Assembly: GCA_020161935.1 (NCBI GenBank)
Contig: JAIUNI010000012.1
Span: 62,001-126,000, forward strand
Source: Chloroflexota bacterium
Lineage (GTDB): Bacteria > Chloroflexota > Anaerolineae > Aggregatilineales > Phototrophicaceae
DNA: 64,000 nt
Reading direction: 5' to 3'
The position numbers and the translations under genes were made by a program. The notes beneath the pieces are model-generated. The model ran no database searches. It had not been told where the DNA came from and saw only the letters and a program-made list of their open reading frames with translations. Numbering within the stretch: the stretch's first letter is position 1; each line of letters opens with the position of its first letter. Positions 33,404 to 41,903 of the stretch are shown here, piece by piece.

Positions 33404-35695
33404 TTACAGCACATCTTTAAGTAGGTTGAACCACAGCGCTGCGATGATGTCGTATCCGGTGGCGTTGGGATGATTGCCGTCATCCGCTAGTGTTGCTGAA
33501 GATGTGAAGATGATCGTGTTATAGAAATCGACCACCAACGCCCCATAGCGCACCGCTGTTTCCCGAATGACCTTGTTATAGTGTTTGACCTGTTCGGACA
33601 TCTGCGCGACTTCCGCCATGCTGGTGCCGGGGAAGACTTCGCCGCGTGTGACAACCGGACGTAGGGATTGGTCGTCGAGTAGGGCAATTATCACCTGCGC
33701 TCCTGCGTCGGTCAGTCGGCCTAAAATGGTATCGAGGTTACGGCTGTAGTTCTCAAGGTCGGCTTGTTCAACCGCCGCATCAGGGTTGTTGTATTCGTAC
33801 AGGTAAAACAGATCGTTGCTGCCAATCCAGACAAGCGCCACGGCGGGCTGCCCCTGTGCGACTGCGGTGCGAATGGCTTCTTCGGCTTGGACGAGTTGAC
33901 TGGGTAAACCTTGATCGCCGTTGATGAGCGCATCGGAATTCCAACCGGAGTGACCGAGGTTTAGGATGGTTGAACCGGGGTGTGAAGTTTCCACCATTTT
34001 CAGCAAACGCGCGGGATAGCCCCCTAATCCGGCATCGTCCTCTGCGCCTTCGGTTAAGCTGTCGCCCAAAGCCACAATCGTGATCGGGCCAGCGGGTAAG
34101 GGAGTGATGCCCGCAGGTGGCGCGGCAGGGATGAACGGAGCGGTCGGCACGAGAACAGCTTCCGGTTCAGCCGCCGCCAGCACTTCATCCGGCGGCGCTT
34201 CGACCACTTCGGAGGGCAGCGTGTTGAGCATCTCGCCCAAGTCAGTTTGGTTGATTACCACTCCAACGGCATTACTCAAGTCTCCCTGTGGCACAGGTGT
34301 ATCCCATGTGAAGTCGGGTATTGCGATGTTTTGAAGGGCGCTCGTCAGCGGGTCGAGGGTGTTGATGGCGTTATCGGTGGTGAGCTGCGTAGGATTGCAG
34401 GTCGGGTTTTCGGTAGAGCAGGCCGTGTCAATGCCGAGCGGCAGGGTTTCATCGCCGTTCCAGATGACGTTGCCGCGTATTTGCAGGTTGTCATCCGTTC
34501 GCGCTGGACTTGGCACGCCTGAATCGGCTTGCTCCGCGCCATCGAACGCGCCAAATATCTCGAACTGTTGATAACCGCTGCGGTAGCCAACAGGGTTATA
34601 GATGATGTTGTTATAGATGTAGACATTGCGGTTGGGGATGCGGACAAAGTTTGTGCCGTCGGCAACAGCGTTATTGCCCCAGCCGCCAGCCTCACGGTAT
34701 TGGTCGCAGTGTTCGCGGCCTTCCTCGCCGGGTTGCCCATCACAACTGCGTTCGCCGAAGGTGAATTCCAGCACGTGACTGCGTTCGCCCACGCGCACCA
34801 GCGTATTATAGGCGTAGAGGATGTTGTAGCCGCCTTTCACGCCCAGACCCGCCCCTTGAACATCGTGAATGAAGTTGTTCACCACCTTCATGTCATAGGC
34901 TTCATACTGGATGAAAGGAGGGGTCATGAATTGGAAGCCGGTTCCCTGTCCAGCCGTGAAGCCGCCCGCACCGCAGTGATAGAATTCGTTACCGGCGACG
35001 TAGAAATAAGCCGAGCCGCCTTTGAGGTACATGCACCAATCACCGGCCTCGTGGATACGGTTATTGAGGACATGCCCGTACTGCACGGCGACGAAATCGA
35101 CCGCGTTATCCCACGCGCCGGAGATGTCGTTGTCCTCCACAAACACATACTGCGACTGGTTAACCTTGATGGTTTCCTGCGCGTTATAGCTGGCGGGGTC
35201 TGCGCCGACGAAGGTATTGCCCCGCAGCAGGAGATGATCGCAGCGTTCGCAGTGGAAGGCATCCGCGCCGATTTCCAAGTTGAGGTTGATGAAGTAAATA
35301 TAGCGGCTGTCGGCCATGTTGATCGAGGGGAGGTAGGCGGTGTCAGGTCCGTTGGCGGCTTCGATGATGACTGGATGCTCGAACGTCCCGTAGCGGCTTT
35401 CCCAATAGTTCGGCGCGTCTTGCGGGGTGTATGTCCCCGGTAAGATGCGGATGTGATAACCGGTGGTCAGCGGTTCGCCCATTGGGATGAGCCGCCATGC
35501 CGCGTCGATGGACCGCAGTGCTTGTTCAGGTGTGCTGCCGTCGTGCGAGTCGTCACCGGAAGGCGACACGTAGAGGGTGGTAAGCTGCGGCGCGCCCATA
35601 TCGTAGGGCGTATTCGGTGACTGCCCCCCGACGCGACCGGCGTAACCGAGCAGGATAACGAGCGTTAGGACTGACAACCAACGACAGCGCATCAT
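33404..35695 (-). CDS. Secreted beta-helix protein fused to an SGNH/GDSL esterase
   Basis: 763 residues with a signal peptide (about 1-24). Residues about 35-480 look like a right-handed parallel beta-helix of the pectate-lyase/DUF1565 type: DDSHDGSTPEQALRSIDAAW near the start, repeated N-rich turns (VFVEDNDISG, VAGNEFYHCG, YIYNNIIYNP). A Pro/Ala linker leads to an SGNH hydrolase (about 545-760) with block I ALGDSLTEG (catalytic Ser), block II GHSGWNS, block III GSNDLF and block V DDGNHPNATGY (Asp, His). Likely activity is deacetylation or ester cleavage on a polysaccharide bound by the helix; this is inferred from the fusion. Confidence 0.87.
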   Translation of the reverse strand: MMRCRWLSVLTLVILLGYAGRVGGQSPNTPYDMGAPQLTTLYVSPSGDDSHDGSTPEQALRSIDAAWRLIPMGEPLTTGYHIRILPGTYTPQDAPNYWESRYGTFEHPVIIEAANGPDTAYLPSINMADSRYIYFINLNLEIGADAFHCERCDHLLLRGNTFVGADPASYNAQETIKVNQSQYVFVEDNDISGAWDNAVDFVAVQYGHVLNNRIHEAGDWCMYLKGGSAYFYVAGNEFYHCGAGGFTAGQGTGFQFMTPPFIQYEAYDMKVVNNFIHDVQGAGLGVKGGYNILYAYNTLVRVGERSHVLEFTFGERSCDGQPGEEGREHCDQYREAGGWGNNAVADGTNFVRIPNRNVYIYNNIIYNPVGYRSGYQQFEIFGAFDGAEQADSGVPSPARTDDNLQIRGNVIWNGDETLPLGIDTACSTENPTCNPTQLTTDNAINTLDPLTSALQNIAIPDFTWDTPVPQGDLSNAVGVVINQTDLGEMLNTLPSEVVEAPPDEVLAAAEPEAVLVPTAPFIPAAPPAGITPLPAGPITIVALGDSLTEGAEDDAGLGGYPARLLKMVETSHPGSTILNLGHSGWNSDALINGDQGLPSQLVQAEEAIRTAVAQGQPAVALVWIGSNDLFYLYEYNNPDAAVEQADLENYSRNLDTILGRLTDAGAQVIIALLDDQSLRPVVTRGEVFPGTSMAEVAQMSEQVKHYNKVIRETAVRYGALVVDFYNTIIFTSSATLADDGNHPNATGYDIIAALWFNLLKDVL

Positions 35696-35868
35696 AACCT
35701 CCGACTGGTGAAAGGACGGCCTCCCTACAGGCTATCATGCCTCTAGGCGGGCGCGACCTTAACCTTTGACCAGCAGATTGCCGCATGACATGGCAATTCC
35801 CGGCGATTGCGGCAATACTTAGGGTCGAATGCGCCATGTTGTTCCGTTGACTATTTGGAGTATGTAAG

Positions 35869-36855
35869 ATGCAGCCGCAGCCACGCCCGCCGATGACCTA
35901 TTCGTTTCAGGAGCTTCTCAGCCGCACCTTCCAGATTTACGGTCAAAACTTTGCGACGATTGTGGGATTGGTGGCTTTCGTCACCATTCCGTTTAGCCTG
36001 CTATCGATCATTGCTTCGCCACAACCGGCGGTCTTGACGGCGGCAGGTACGGTTTCGGAGTCGGCGCAAACGGCCTCGATTTTAACGAGTATTTTGAGTC
36101 TCATTCAAACCGTTCTCATCACCGCGCCGTTGACCTACATTACGTCCGAGGCTATTTTCGGGCGCAAGCTGACGATTGGCGAAGCGTTCAGCGGGGTGAG
36201 CAATCGCTTCACGACGGTTGGATGCGGCGTGTTATTTGTCGGGATCGCGCTTGGATTGATGCTGCTCGCTATTGTCTTTCTGGGATTGGTGTTCCCGCCC
36301 GCGTTAATCCTGAGCGGTATCGTGCTTTACATGGTGATTACCGCGTCGGCGCTGATGTTCCCCGTGCTGACCCTCGAAAATATCAACCCGACCAGCACGA
36401 TTAGTCGCTCATGGTCACTGGGCAAGCGGCGTTTCTGGGTCATCTATGGGATTGGCATTCTGGTGGGGGTTATCCTATTTATCATCGGCTTGCTGCTCGG
36501 CAATATTGTGAATGGCGTGATTAATGCTGCTGCCCCTAACATGAATATCAACCTGCAATACCTCATCGTGAGTATCGCGAGTGATATTCTCGGTATTTTT
36601 ATCATGCCAATTTCGCCCATCGCGTTCACCATCCTTTACTACGATATCCGCAGCCGAACCGAGAACCTCGACGAGCAGCTTACGTCGCCGGACGTGCGCC
36701 CGATTGACCTGCCAACTCCCGCATCGCCATTGCGGTTTGACGGCCACGACTGGCGTAACATCGCTATTTTGAGCGTCATGGGTTTGCTGATCGGGATGGC
36801 AGTCATCCAGTTCGTTCAGCAAATGGCGGGTGGGTTGATGCCCGCGCTCCCGTGA
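35869..36855 (+). CDS. Integral membrane protein, glycerophosphodiesterase-membrane-domain-like
   Basis: 328 residues with about seven membrane helices. The opening SFQELLSRTFQIYGQNFATI and the middle SRSWSLGKRRFWVIYGIGIL are typical of the DUF975/GPDPase_memb-like family of six-helix proteins whose role is unknown. The C-terminal YYDIRSRTENLDEQL also fits that family. A final hydrophobic helix (about 302-322) is extra. It has a ribosome site GGAG upstream and is probably a single gene. Confidence 0.7.
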   Translation: MQPQPRPPMTYSFQELLSRTFQIYGQNFATIVGLVAFVTIPFSLLSIIASPQPAVLTAAGTVSESAQTASILTSILSLIQTVLITAPLTYITSEAIFGRKLTIGEAFSGVSNRFTTVGCGVLFVGIALGLMLLAIVFLGLVFPPALILSGIVLYMVITASALMFPVLTLENINPTSTISRSWSLGKRRFWVIYGIGILVGVILFIIGLLLGNIVNGVINAAAPNMNINLQYLIVSIASDILGIFIMPISPIAFTILYYDIRSRTENLDEQLTSPDVRPIDLPTPASPLRFDGHDWRNIAILSVMGLLIGMAVIQFVQQMAGGLMPALP

Positions 36856-36896
36856 ATTAAGCGGACTTTGCTCCTGCTTGCGCCCAACAAATAACC

Positions 36897-36920
36897 GCCC
36901 CTATACTGTGGAGTAGGGGC
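36897..36920. terminator. Weak hairpin between two membrane-protein genes
   Basis: GCCCCTA and TAGGGGC arms with a 10-base loop, about 40 bases past the stop of the upstream gene. No T-run follows, so terminator function is uncertain. Confidence 0.4.
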
Positions 36921-36943
36921 TAAAGCATACAAAGGGGCAATCC

Positions 36944-37612
36944 ATGTTCGCGAGACTGCTTACATTAGTTGGCATCATCATGCTAGCTGTTGGCATTTTT
37001 GGTATCGTCCGTTCCAATCAGCTTATTCCTAATTTGAACTTCGGTGATGCGATGTCGATTGCGACGGATGCGAAAGCGCGGGAAGCCGAACTCTGCAAAC
37101 CGGGTGAAAAGCTGGAAGAAGAAAAAGGCGCGAGTACCTATACACTCGGTCGTGGGTCTGCCAGTCCGGTTCAAGTTTTTTGTGTGGACAGCGAAGGCAA
37201 CAGGCGCGATGTCACCGGCGACTTGGCTAACAGTCTGGTTGGGGGCATCGACGGTATTTTCACTGGCGTGATGTCGAGTATGATGGGTAGTTTTATTTAT
37301 TATGCCCTGATGGGTTTCGGCCTCGTTCTGACGATCATTGGTCTGGTTATAAGCCGGTTTCGCAGACGCATGAACCCAATGAGCATCGGTGGGGCTGGCG
37401 CTACGGTTTATAGCACCTCGTTTGGTTCACAAAACCCCGGCGGCAGTGTTGACCTAAACCAGCTTATCCAGCAGGCGCGACAAATGAAAACCGCGACCTC
37501 TGGTGATTTGACGGCGCGGCTGAAACAGCTTGACGATGCGTTGAAGGCTGGCTTAATCTCGCAGACGGAATACGACCGTGCGCGTCAAAATATCCTCGAC
37601 ACCCTAAAGTAA
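36944..37612 (+). CDS. Membrane protein with C-terminal SHOCT domain
   Basis: 222 residues. Two membrane helices (about 5-24 and 115-140) enclose an outside loop of about 90 residues with Lys/Glu-rich and Cys-containing stretches (ELCKPGEKLEEEKG; VFCVDSEGNRRD). The C-terminus LKQLDDALKAGLISQTEYDRARQNIL is a classic SHOCT helix pair, a short oligomerisation or partner-binding motif. The function of the whole protein is unknown. Confidence 0.8.
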   Translation: MFARLLTLVGIIMLAVGIFGIVRSNQLIPNLNFGDAMSIATDAKAREAELCKPGEKLEEEKGASTYTLGRGSASPVQVFCVDSEGNRRDVTGDLANSLVGGIDGIFTGVMSSMMGSFIYYALMGFGLVLTIIGLVISRFRRRMNPMSIGGAGATVYSTSFGSQNPGGSVDLNQLIQQARQMKTATSGDLTARLKQLDDALKAGLISQTEYDRARQNILDTLK

Positions 37613-37622
37613 CGATCAGGCT

Positions 37623-39590
37623 TCACCCGCTGACTGTAACCTGCGGCACTTCACCGTAGCAGTCGGCGGGATTATCGACAAAGCAGCTTTTGTTGGCGAC
37701 CGCATCCATTTCAATCACCTGCCGGTCAGGGAATTGGCTGAGGATGGCTTCGCGAACGCCGGATGCGCCTGTATCCCACGCGACAACAATGTCACTATCG
37801 AGCGTCGGGCTGGTAATCACCGTCAGGCTGCCATAAGCCCGCCAGCGTACATCCGAGCCGGTAACCAGTACCAACACCGGACGATCCCCCTCGCGGCGCT
37901 GCTCGACCGCATCCACCAGCGCCGGGCTAATCCAATTGAAGCGGTAAAGCACCTCAATACGCGGCTGGGTGTAGGCAAAGAGCGTGTAAACCAGCACCGC
38001 CGCAAAGACGAGGTACACAGGGAAGCGGCCTACGCGCTTCATGAGCCACACTACCGGCAGGGCGCTGATGAGGGCAAGCGGGGCGAGCGCCTCATAATAG
38101 TAGCGGGTGCTGTAACGCTGCGAACCGATCCAATAGGTGATGTGCAGACCGATGAGGCTGAGGGCGATGGCGAACAGCAGCCACGTCCATGTACTCTGCT
38201 TCTCCGGCTTCGCTAGCAGCAGGAACAGGAACGGGATGCACATCCACACGACGTAACCCGCCATCCAGATGATCGCAAACTGTGGGTCGCGCAGTTGGTC
38301 GGTGGGTAAGCCGCTGACCTTGATGCCCAGCGCGGGATAATTCAAGCCGCTGGTGATGATTAGCCCGACCGCACCGAGCGCCAGCCACGCCGCCCACCAC
38401 CACCACCGCTTTCGAAAGCCGATGAACAAGCCGAAGGGCAGCAAAACCCAACTGAGGCCAATAAACGGGATTTCCAAGTTATTGCCCGAAGGCAGCGTCA
38501 ACCCGAAAGACGGCGTGGGCGGCCAGTAGTCACCCTGATTGAGCAGGTGATCGGCCAGTTCGGGTTTGATCTGGTTGTCGGCGGTAAACATGCTGCCTGT
38601 CTGCCAGCCAAACAGGTCGGACGCGGTGAGCGACAAGTCCCAACCGGTTTGACGGATACCTTTTTCCAGCGTATGCCCGTGCGCCCCGTAGCCTTCACCG
38701 AAACCGACTCGATCATACGACCAGACGAGCAGATACAAGTTCTGACGCGCGTCGCCGGTCGTGGCGTACTGGTAAAGCGGGATGACGGTCGCGAGGAGCA
38801 GCGTGACCACGCCTAACGCCAGCAGCGGCACAAGCGTGCTGACCAGATTGGGGTACTGCTGCATGAGTGACGGGCTGGGTCGCGGGGGTGCATCCTCGCC
38901 GGTAAGCGGTGTGCGGAGCAGGCGGGTTTGCTGCCGGTCAAGCCACAAGGCGCGAAGGAGACGCACCACGCTCCACGCGATGAAAGGTGCTGCCACGGCG
39001 ACCCCTGCTAACGGGCGGTTGATAAGCGTCATGCCGAGCGCGAAACCGGCCACCAACCCCCAGCGCAAGCGGTAGCGGCCTTTTTCGAGCCGCCAGTAGG
39101 CATAGACCAGCAGCATGAAACAAAATAGGGCAGCGGCATGTCCCATGAGTGTCGCGTTGAGCAGCAGCGCCATCGGCGAAAAGGCGGTTAAAGCTGCTGC
39201 GATTAAGCCGACATCGCGGTTAAAAGTTTCGCTGCCGAGACGATAAACCAGCGCCACCGTCATCGCTGCCAAGAAGGCATTCACAATCCACGGCTGCCCA
39301 AGTGCCACGCCGACCGCCAGCGTGGCAGGCCAACCGAGGGGGTACTTCCCGAAACGCTTGCCTTCATGGTCAATGACGAACGGCTGCCAGAAGGGGCGCG
39401 AGGGCTGTGGCGAGTCGATGACGGCTTTGCCCTGCGCTAGGAGTTTGGCTTCGAATAAATAAGCCACTTCGTCCTCAAGGTGGGGAACCTGTTCAAACAC
39501 CCGATCACTAACAAGCGCCGTCATAAAGAAGCTAAAGAACACTAACCCTAACGCAAGCCAGTGATGAACGGGGAATGTTGAACGGCGCAT
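37623..39590 (-). CDS. GT-C fold membrane glycosyltransferase (second copy type)
   Basis: 655 residues with about 12 membrane helices. The first outside loop has the acidic motif PHLEDEVAYLFEAKLLAQGK, the usual catalytic place in polyprenyl-phosphate-sugar transferases (GT39/GT83-like). The soluble C-terminus (about 560-655) ends in a Cys-rich ANKSCFVDNPADCYGEV. It is not a close paralog of the enzyme at 8288-10303. It is convergent with the SHOCT gene (10-base gap) and 21 bases behind the alkyltransferase-like gene. Confidence 0.75.
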   Translation of the reverse strand: MRRSTFPVHHWLALGLVFFSFFMTALVSDRVFEQVPHLEDEVAYLFEAKLLAQGKAVIDSPQPSRPFWQPFVIDHEGKRFGKYPLGWPATLAVGVALGQPWIVNAFLAAMTVALVYRLGSETFNRDVGLIAAALTAFSPMALLLNATLMGHAAALFCFMLLVYAYWRLEKGRYRLRWGLVAGFALGMTLINRPLAGVAVAAPFIAWSVVRLLRALWLDRQQTRLLRTPLTGEDAPPRPSPSLMQQYPNLVSTLVPLLALGVVTLLLATVIPLYQYATTGDARQNLYLLVWSYDRVGFGEGYGAHGHTLEKGIRQTGWDLSLTASDLFGWQTGSMFTADNQIKPELADHLLNQGDYWPPTPSFGLTLPSGNNLEIPFIGLSWVLLPFGLFIGFRKRWWWWAAWLALGAVGLIITSGLNYPALGIKVSGLPTDQLRDPQFAIIWMAGYVVWMCIPFLFLLLAKPEKQSTWTWLLFAIALSLIGLHITYWIGSQRYSTRYYYEALAPLALISALPVVWLMKRVGRFPVYLVFAAVLVYTLFAYTQPRIEVLYRFNWISPALVDAVEQRREGDRPVLVLVTGSDVRWRAYGSLTVITSPTLDSDIVVAWDTGASGVREAILSQFPDRQVIEMDAVANKSCFVDNPADCYGEVPQVTVSG

Positions 39591-39611
39591 AACCTTGATG
39601 ACTCTATCCTT

Positions 39612-40025
39612 TTAACCGAGATCGACAATCCGTGCTTTAAAGTCGCGCACTCTGGCGGTATTCCCCTTATGCTCGATGCTCAACCCTTCCTGTGTCAGCC
39701 GTTCGTCCTGCGCCTCAATCCCGCCGGGGTTTTGGGCGATCAAGTTCCCATTCTGGTTAATGACACGCCAGTAGGCCGCATCACATTCGGGGTCATTGGA
39801 AATGGTTTGGAGCATCTTGCGCGTGGTAACAGGGCAGGTGCCGCGCACATCGAACGCTTTAGCCATCTTTTTGCGGAGTAAATCGGTGGTGATGACCATA
39901 CTCGGCGGCACACGGCGGATCATCGACTCAACGGTTGCGCGGCTTGGGAGCAGCATTTTGCCCGGCCCACCGAAATAACCATACTGGCTCTCTTTGATGT
40001 CCACAATGATATCTTGTTCCATCAT
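39612..40025 (-). CDS. Alkyltransferase-like MGMT-fold DNA-binding protein without active Cys
   Basis: 137 residues. The central part matches the DNA-binding domain of O6-alkylguanine-DNA alkyltransferase: VPPSMVITTDLLRKKMAKAF, then the stretch ending in AYWRVINQNGNLI and GGIEAQDERLTQEG. In MGMT the site is PCHRV; here it reads AAYWRV, so Cys and His are replaced by Tyr and Trp. Alkyltransferase-like proteins (ATL) of known type have Trp for Cys and flag lesions for nucleotide excision repair. This gene could act similarly. No MGMT N-terminal domain is present. Confidence 0.75.
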   Translation of the reverse strand: MMEQDIIVDIKESQYGYFGGPGKMLLPSRATVESMIRRVPPSMVITTDLLRKKMAKAFDVRGTCPVTTRKMLQTISNDPECDAAYWRVINQNGNLIAQNPGGIEAQDERLTQEGLSIEHKGNTARVRDFKARIVDLG

Positions 40026-40220
40026 GTTTACCTCTCATGAACGGTGTACTACTGTACCCTTAGTTAGCGGTAACAAGCTATAGCGGATTGGTTTGCTCAT
40101 CATACCATAATGCAGATCAATTGTTCTGATGAGTTTTATGATACTGGATTATTGACAGAACTGTGCTGAACACGCATCATTCAATTGGTTGTTGATGACA
40201 TGCAAATAAGGGGTAGGGAT

Positions 40221-40892
40221 GTGATACGAGCGATTGTTTTTGACTTCGACGGCCTCATTATTGATACCGAAAGTGCGGATTACCATTCGTGGGTAGAACT
40301 CTACCAATCCTATGGCTGCGACCTGCCGTTCTCGGTATGGGAAGCGGTCATCGGCAAGGGGAATGACCATATCACCTTTGACCCCTGCGTCTACCTCGAA
40401 GAACAGCTCAAACGCGCGGTTGACCACGCTGCTGTCCGTACAGCCCGCCGGACGCGCTTGCTGGATATGGTGGCGGCTCAACCGATTTTGCCGGGTGTCG
40501 AAAATTATCTCGCTGAAGCTAAACGCCTCGGATTAAAAATCGGTTTGGCTTCCAGCAGCGGCTGCGAATGGGTGAAAGGAAACCTCACGCGGGTGGGGTT
40601 AATCCACCACTTTGACTGCATCCGGTGTGCCGATGATGTCAAGCATACCAAGCCAGACCCCGAACTGTATCTCGCCGTTTTAAGCGCCCTTAATGTGCAG
40701 CCGCAGGAAGCCGTCGCGCTGGAAGATTCGGCGAACGGTGCGCTGGCCGCCAAACGCGCCGGAATGTGCTGTGTCGCCGTACCCAACGCCATGACGCATA
40801 AACTCAACTTTGACCATGTGGACTTCCGCCTGAACTCGATGCAGGACATCCCCTTATCCGAACTCATCGCGCGGGTAGAGGCGCGTCAGTGA
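40221..40892 (+). CDS. HAD-superfamily hydrolase, beta-phosphoglucomutase-like
   Basis: 223 residues from the GTG at 40221, chosen because AGGGGTAGGG lies just before it; upstream in-frame ATG 40200 and TTG 40185 lack a ribosome site. Motif I is FDFDGLIIDTES (nucleophile Asp and acid/base Asp), motif II is GLASSSGCEW, motif III Lys lies in VKHTKPDPELY, and motif IV is ALEDSANG. A four-helix cap is inserted after motif I. Substrate is probably a sugar phosphate. Its stop overlaps the start of the CruF-like gene by four bases. Confidence 0.88.
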   Translation: MIRAIVFDFDGLIIDTESADYHSWVELYQSYGCDLPFSVWEAVIGKGNDHITFDPCVYLEEQLKRAVDHAAVRTARRTRLLDMVAAQPILPGVENYLAEAKRLGLKIGLASSSGCEWVKGNLTRVGLIHHFDCIRCADDVKHTKPDPELYLAVLSALNVQPQEAVALEDSANGALAAKRAGMCCVAVPNAMTHKLNFDHVDFRLNSMQDIPLSELIARVEARQ

Positions 40893-41707
40893 GCCGTCAA
40901 CTACCCGTTTTCGAGCCTGCTCATCCGGCGGGTTGGGTAACGCTGGCTGCCCATTTTAAAGCGGTGATCCAGCAGGATAAGCTGGCGTGGATGTTGATTG
41001 GTGCATGGGCGCTCGGCATGATTAGCCTGCCGATCATCCTGTGGACGGTGGGCGATGATCTGCTGCCTGTGGGTGTAACGACTACGACTGCCCTCCAAGC
41101 TGCGGCGGTGATTACGGTGTTGGGCAAAGCGTGGGGCTGGCGGCGCACGATCCTGAGCATCAGCACCATCGCTGTCCTCGGCTGGCTGATCGAATACATC
41201 GGCTCGCAAACGGGTATCCCTTTCGGCGCTTATGAATATTCCCCTCGCTTGCAGCCGCAGTTGGCTGGCGTGCCGCTCCTAATCCCGATTGCGTGGTTCA
41301 TGCTCCTGCCGTGCGCGTGGAGTGTTGCCAGCGGGTTGGCAGGCAGTCGGCGCTGGTCGTTCGCGCTGTTGAGCATCGCGGCGTTCGTGGCGTGGGATTT
41401 GTTCCTCGACCCGCAAATGGTGCTGTGGGGGTTCTGGCGCTGGTTGCAGCCAGTGGGGTATTTTGGCATCCCGTGGACGAATTATCTGGGGTGGGCGCTG
41501 GCGGCACTGTTGATGACACTCGTTGTTCGCCCGCCGCGCACGGTGCTGCTGCCGCTGCTGGCAATTTACGGCCTAACGTGGTTCTTCGAGACGTTTGGCT
41601 TGTTGTTTTTCTGGGGCTTGGTTGGCCCAGCGTTGGTGGGTGGGGTGGTGATGGGCGGCTTTCTGTTCGCGGTGGTCTATCAACTTTACCGGCAACACAC
41701 CGCATGA
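40889..41707 (+). CDS. CruF-like carotenoid biosynthesis membrane protein
   Basis: 272 residues with about seven membrane helices; GTG start overlapping the HAD stop. The motif LGWLIEYIGSQTGIPFGAY and the later WDLFLDPQMVLWGFWRW are the signature of the DUF422 carotenoid family (CruF, carotenoid 1',2'-hydratase, and bisanhydrobacterioruberin hydratase). Such enzymes add water across the end double bond of acyclic carotenoid ends. It is 8 kb from the crt operon, so acyclic or monocyclic hydroxylated carotenoids may be made besides the cyclic ones. The link is inference from family. Confidence 0.85.
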   Translation: MSRQLPVFEPAHPAGWVTLAAHFKAVIQQDKLAWMLIGAWALGMISLPIILWTVGDDLLPVGVTTTTALQAAAVITVLGKAWGWRRTILSISTIAVLGWLIEYIGSQTGIPFGAYEYSPRLQPQLAGVPLLIPIAWFMLLPCAWSVASGLAGSRRWSFALLSIAAFVAWDLFLDPQMVLWGFWRWLQPVGYFGIPWTNYLGWALAALLMTLVVRPPRTVLLPLLAIYGLTWFFETFGLLFFWGLVGPALVGGVVMGGFLFAVVYQLYRQHTA

Positions 41708-41903
41708 AAGTGGTCGTTATCGTCGACGTGGGAATTGGCAGACTGCTGCTGGAGTAAAACGCGGCAGTCGGCGGCCAAATGTCCGCGTTCCGCTGTCCAC
41801 CTAACCGTGCGCCATACATATCTGCGGGCGGTATCCGATGAGGATGCTGTCCGGCAAGGTCGCTGCTGAACGGATGATGCGGGATGGCATCCCTTCTTAG
41901 CGA

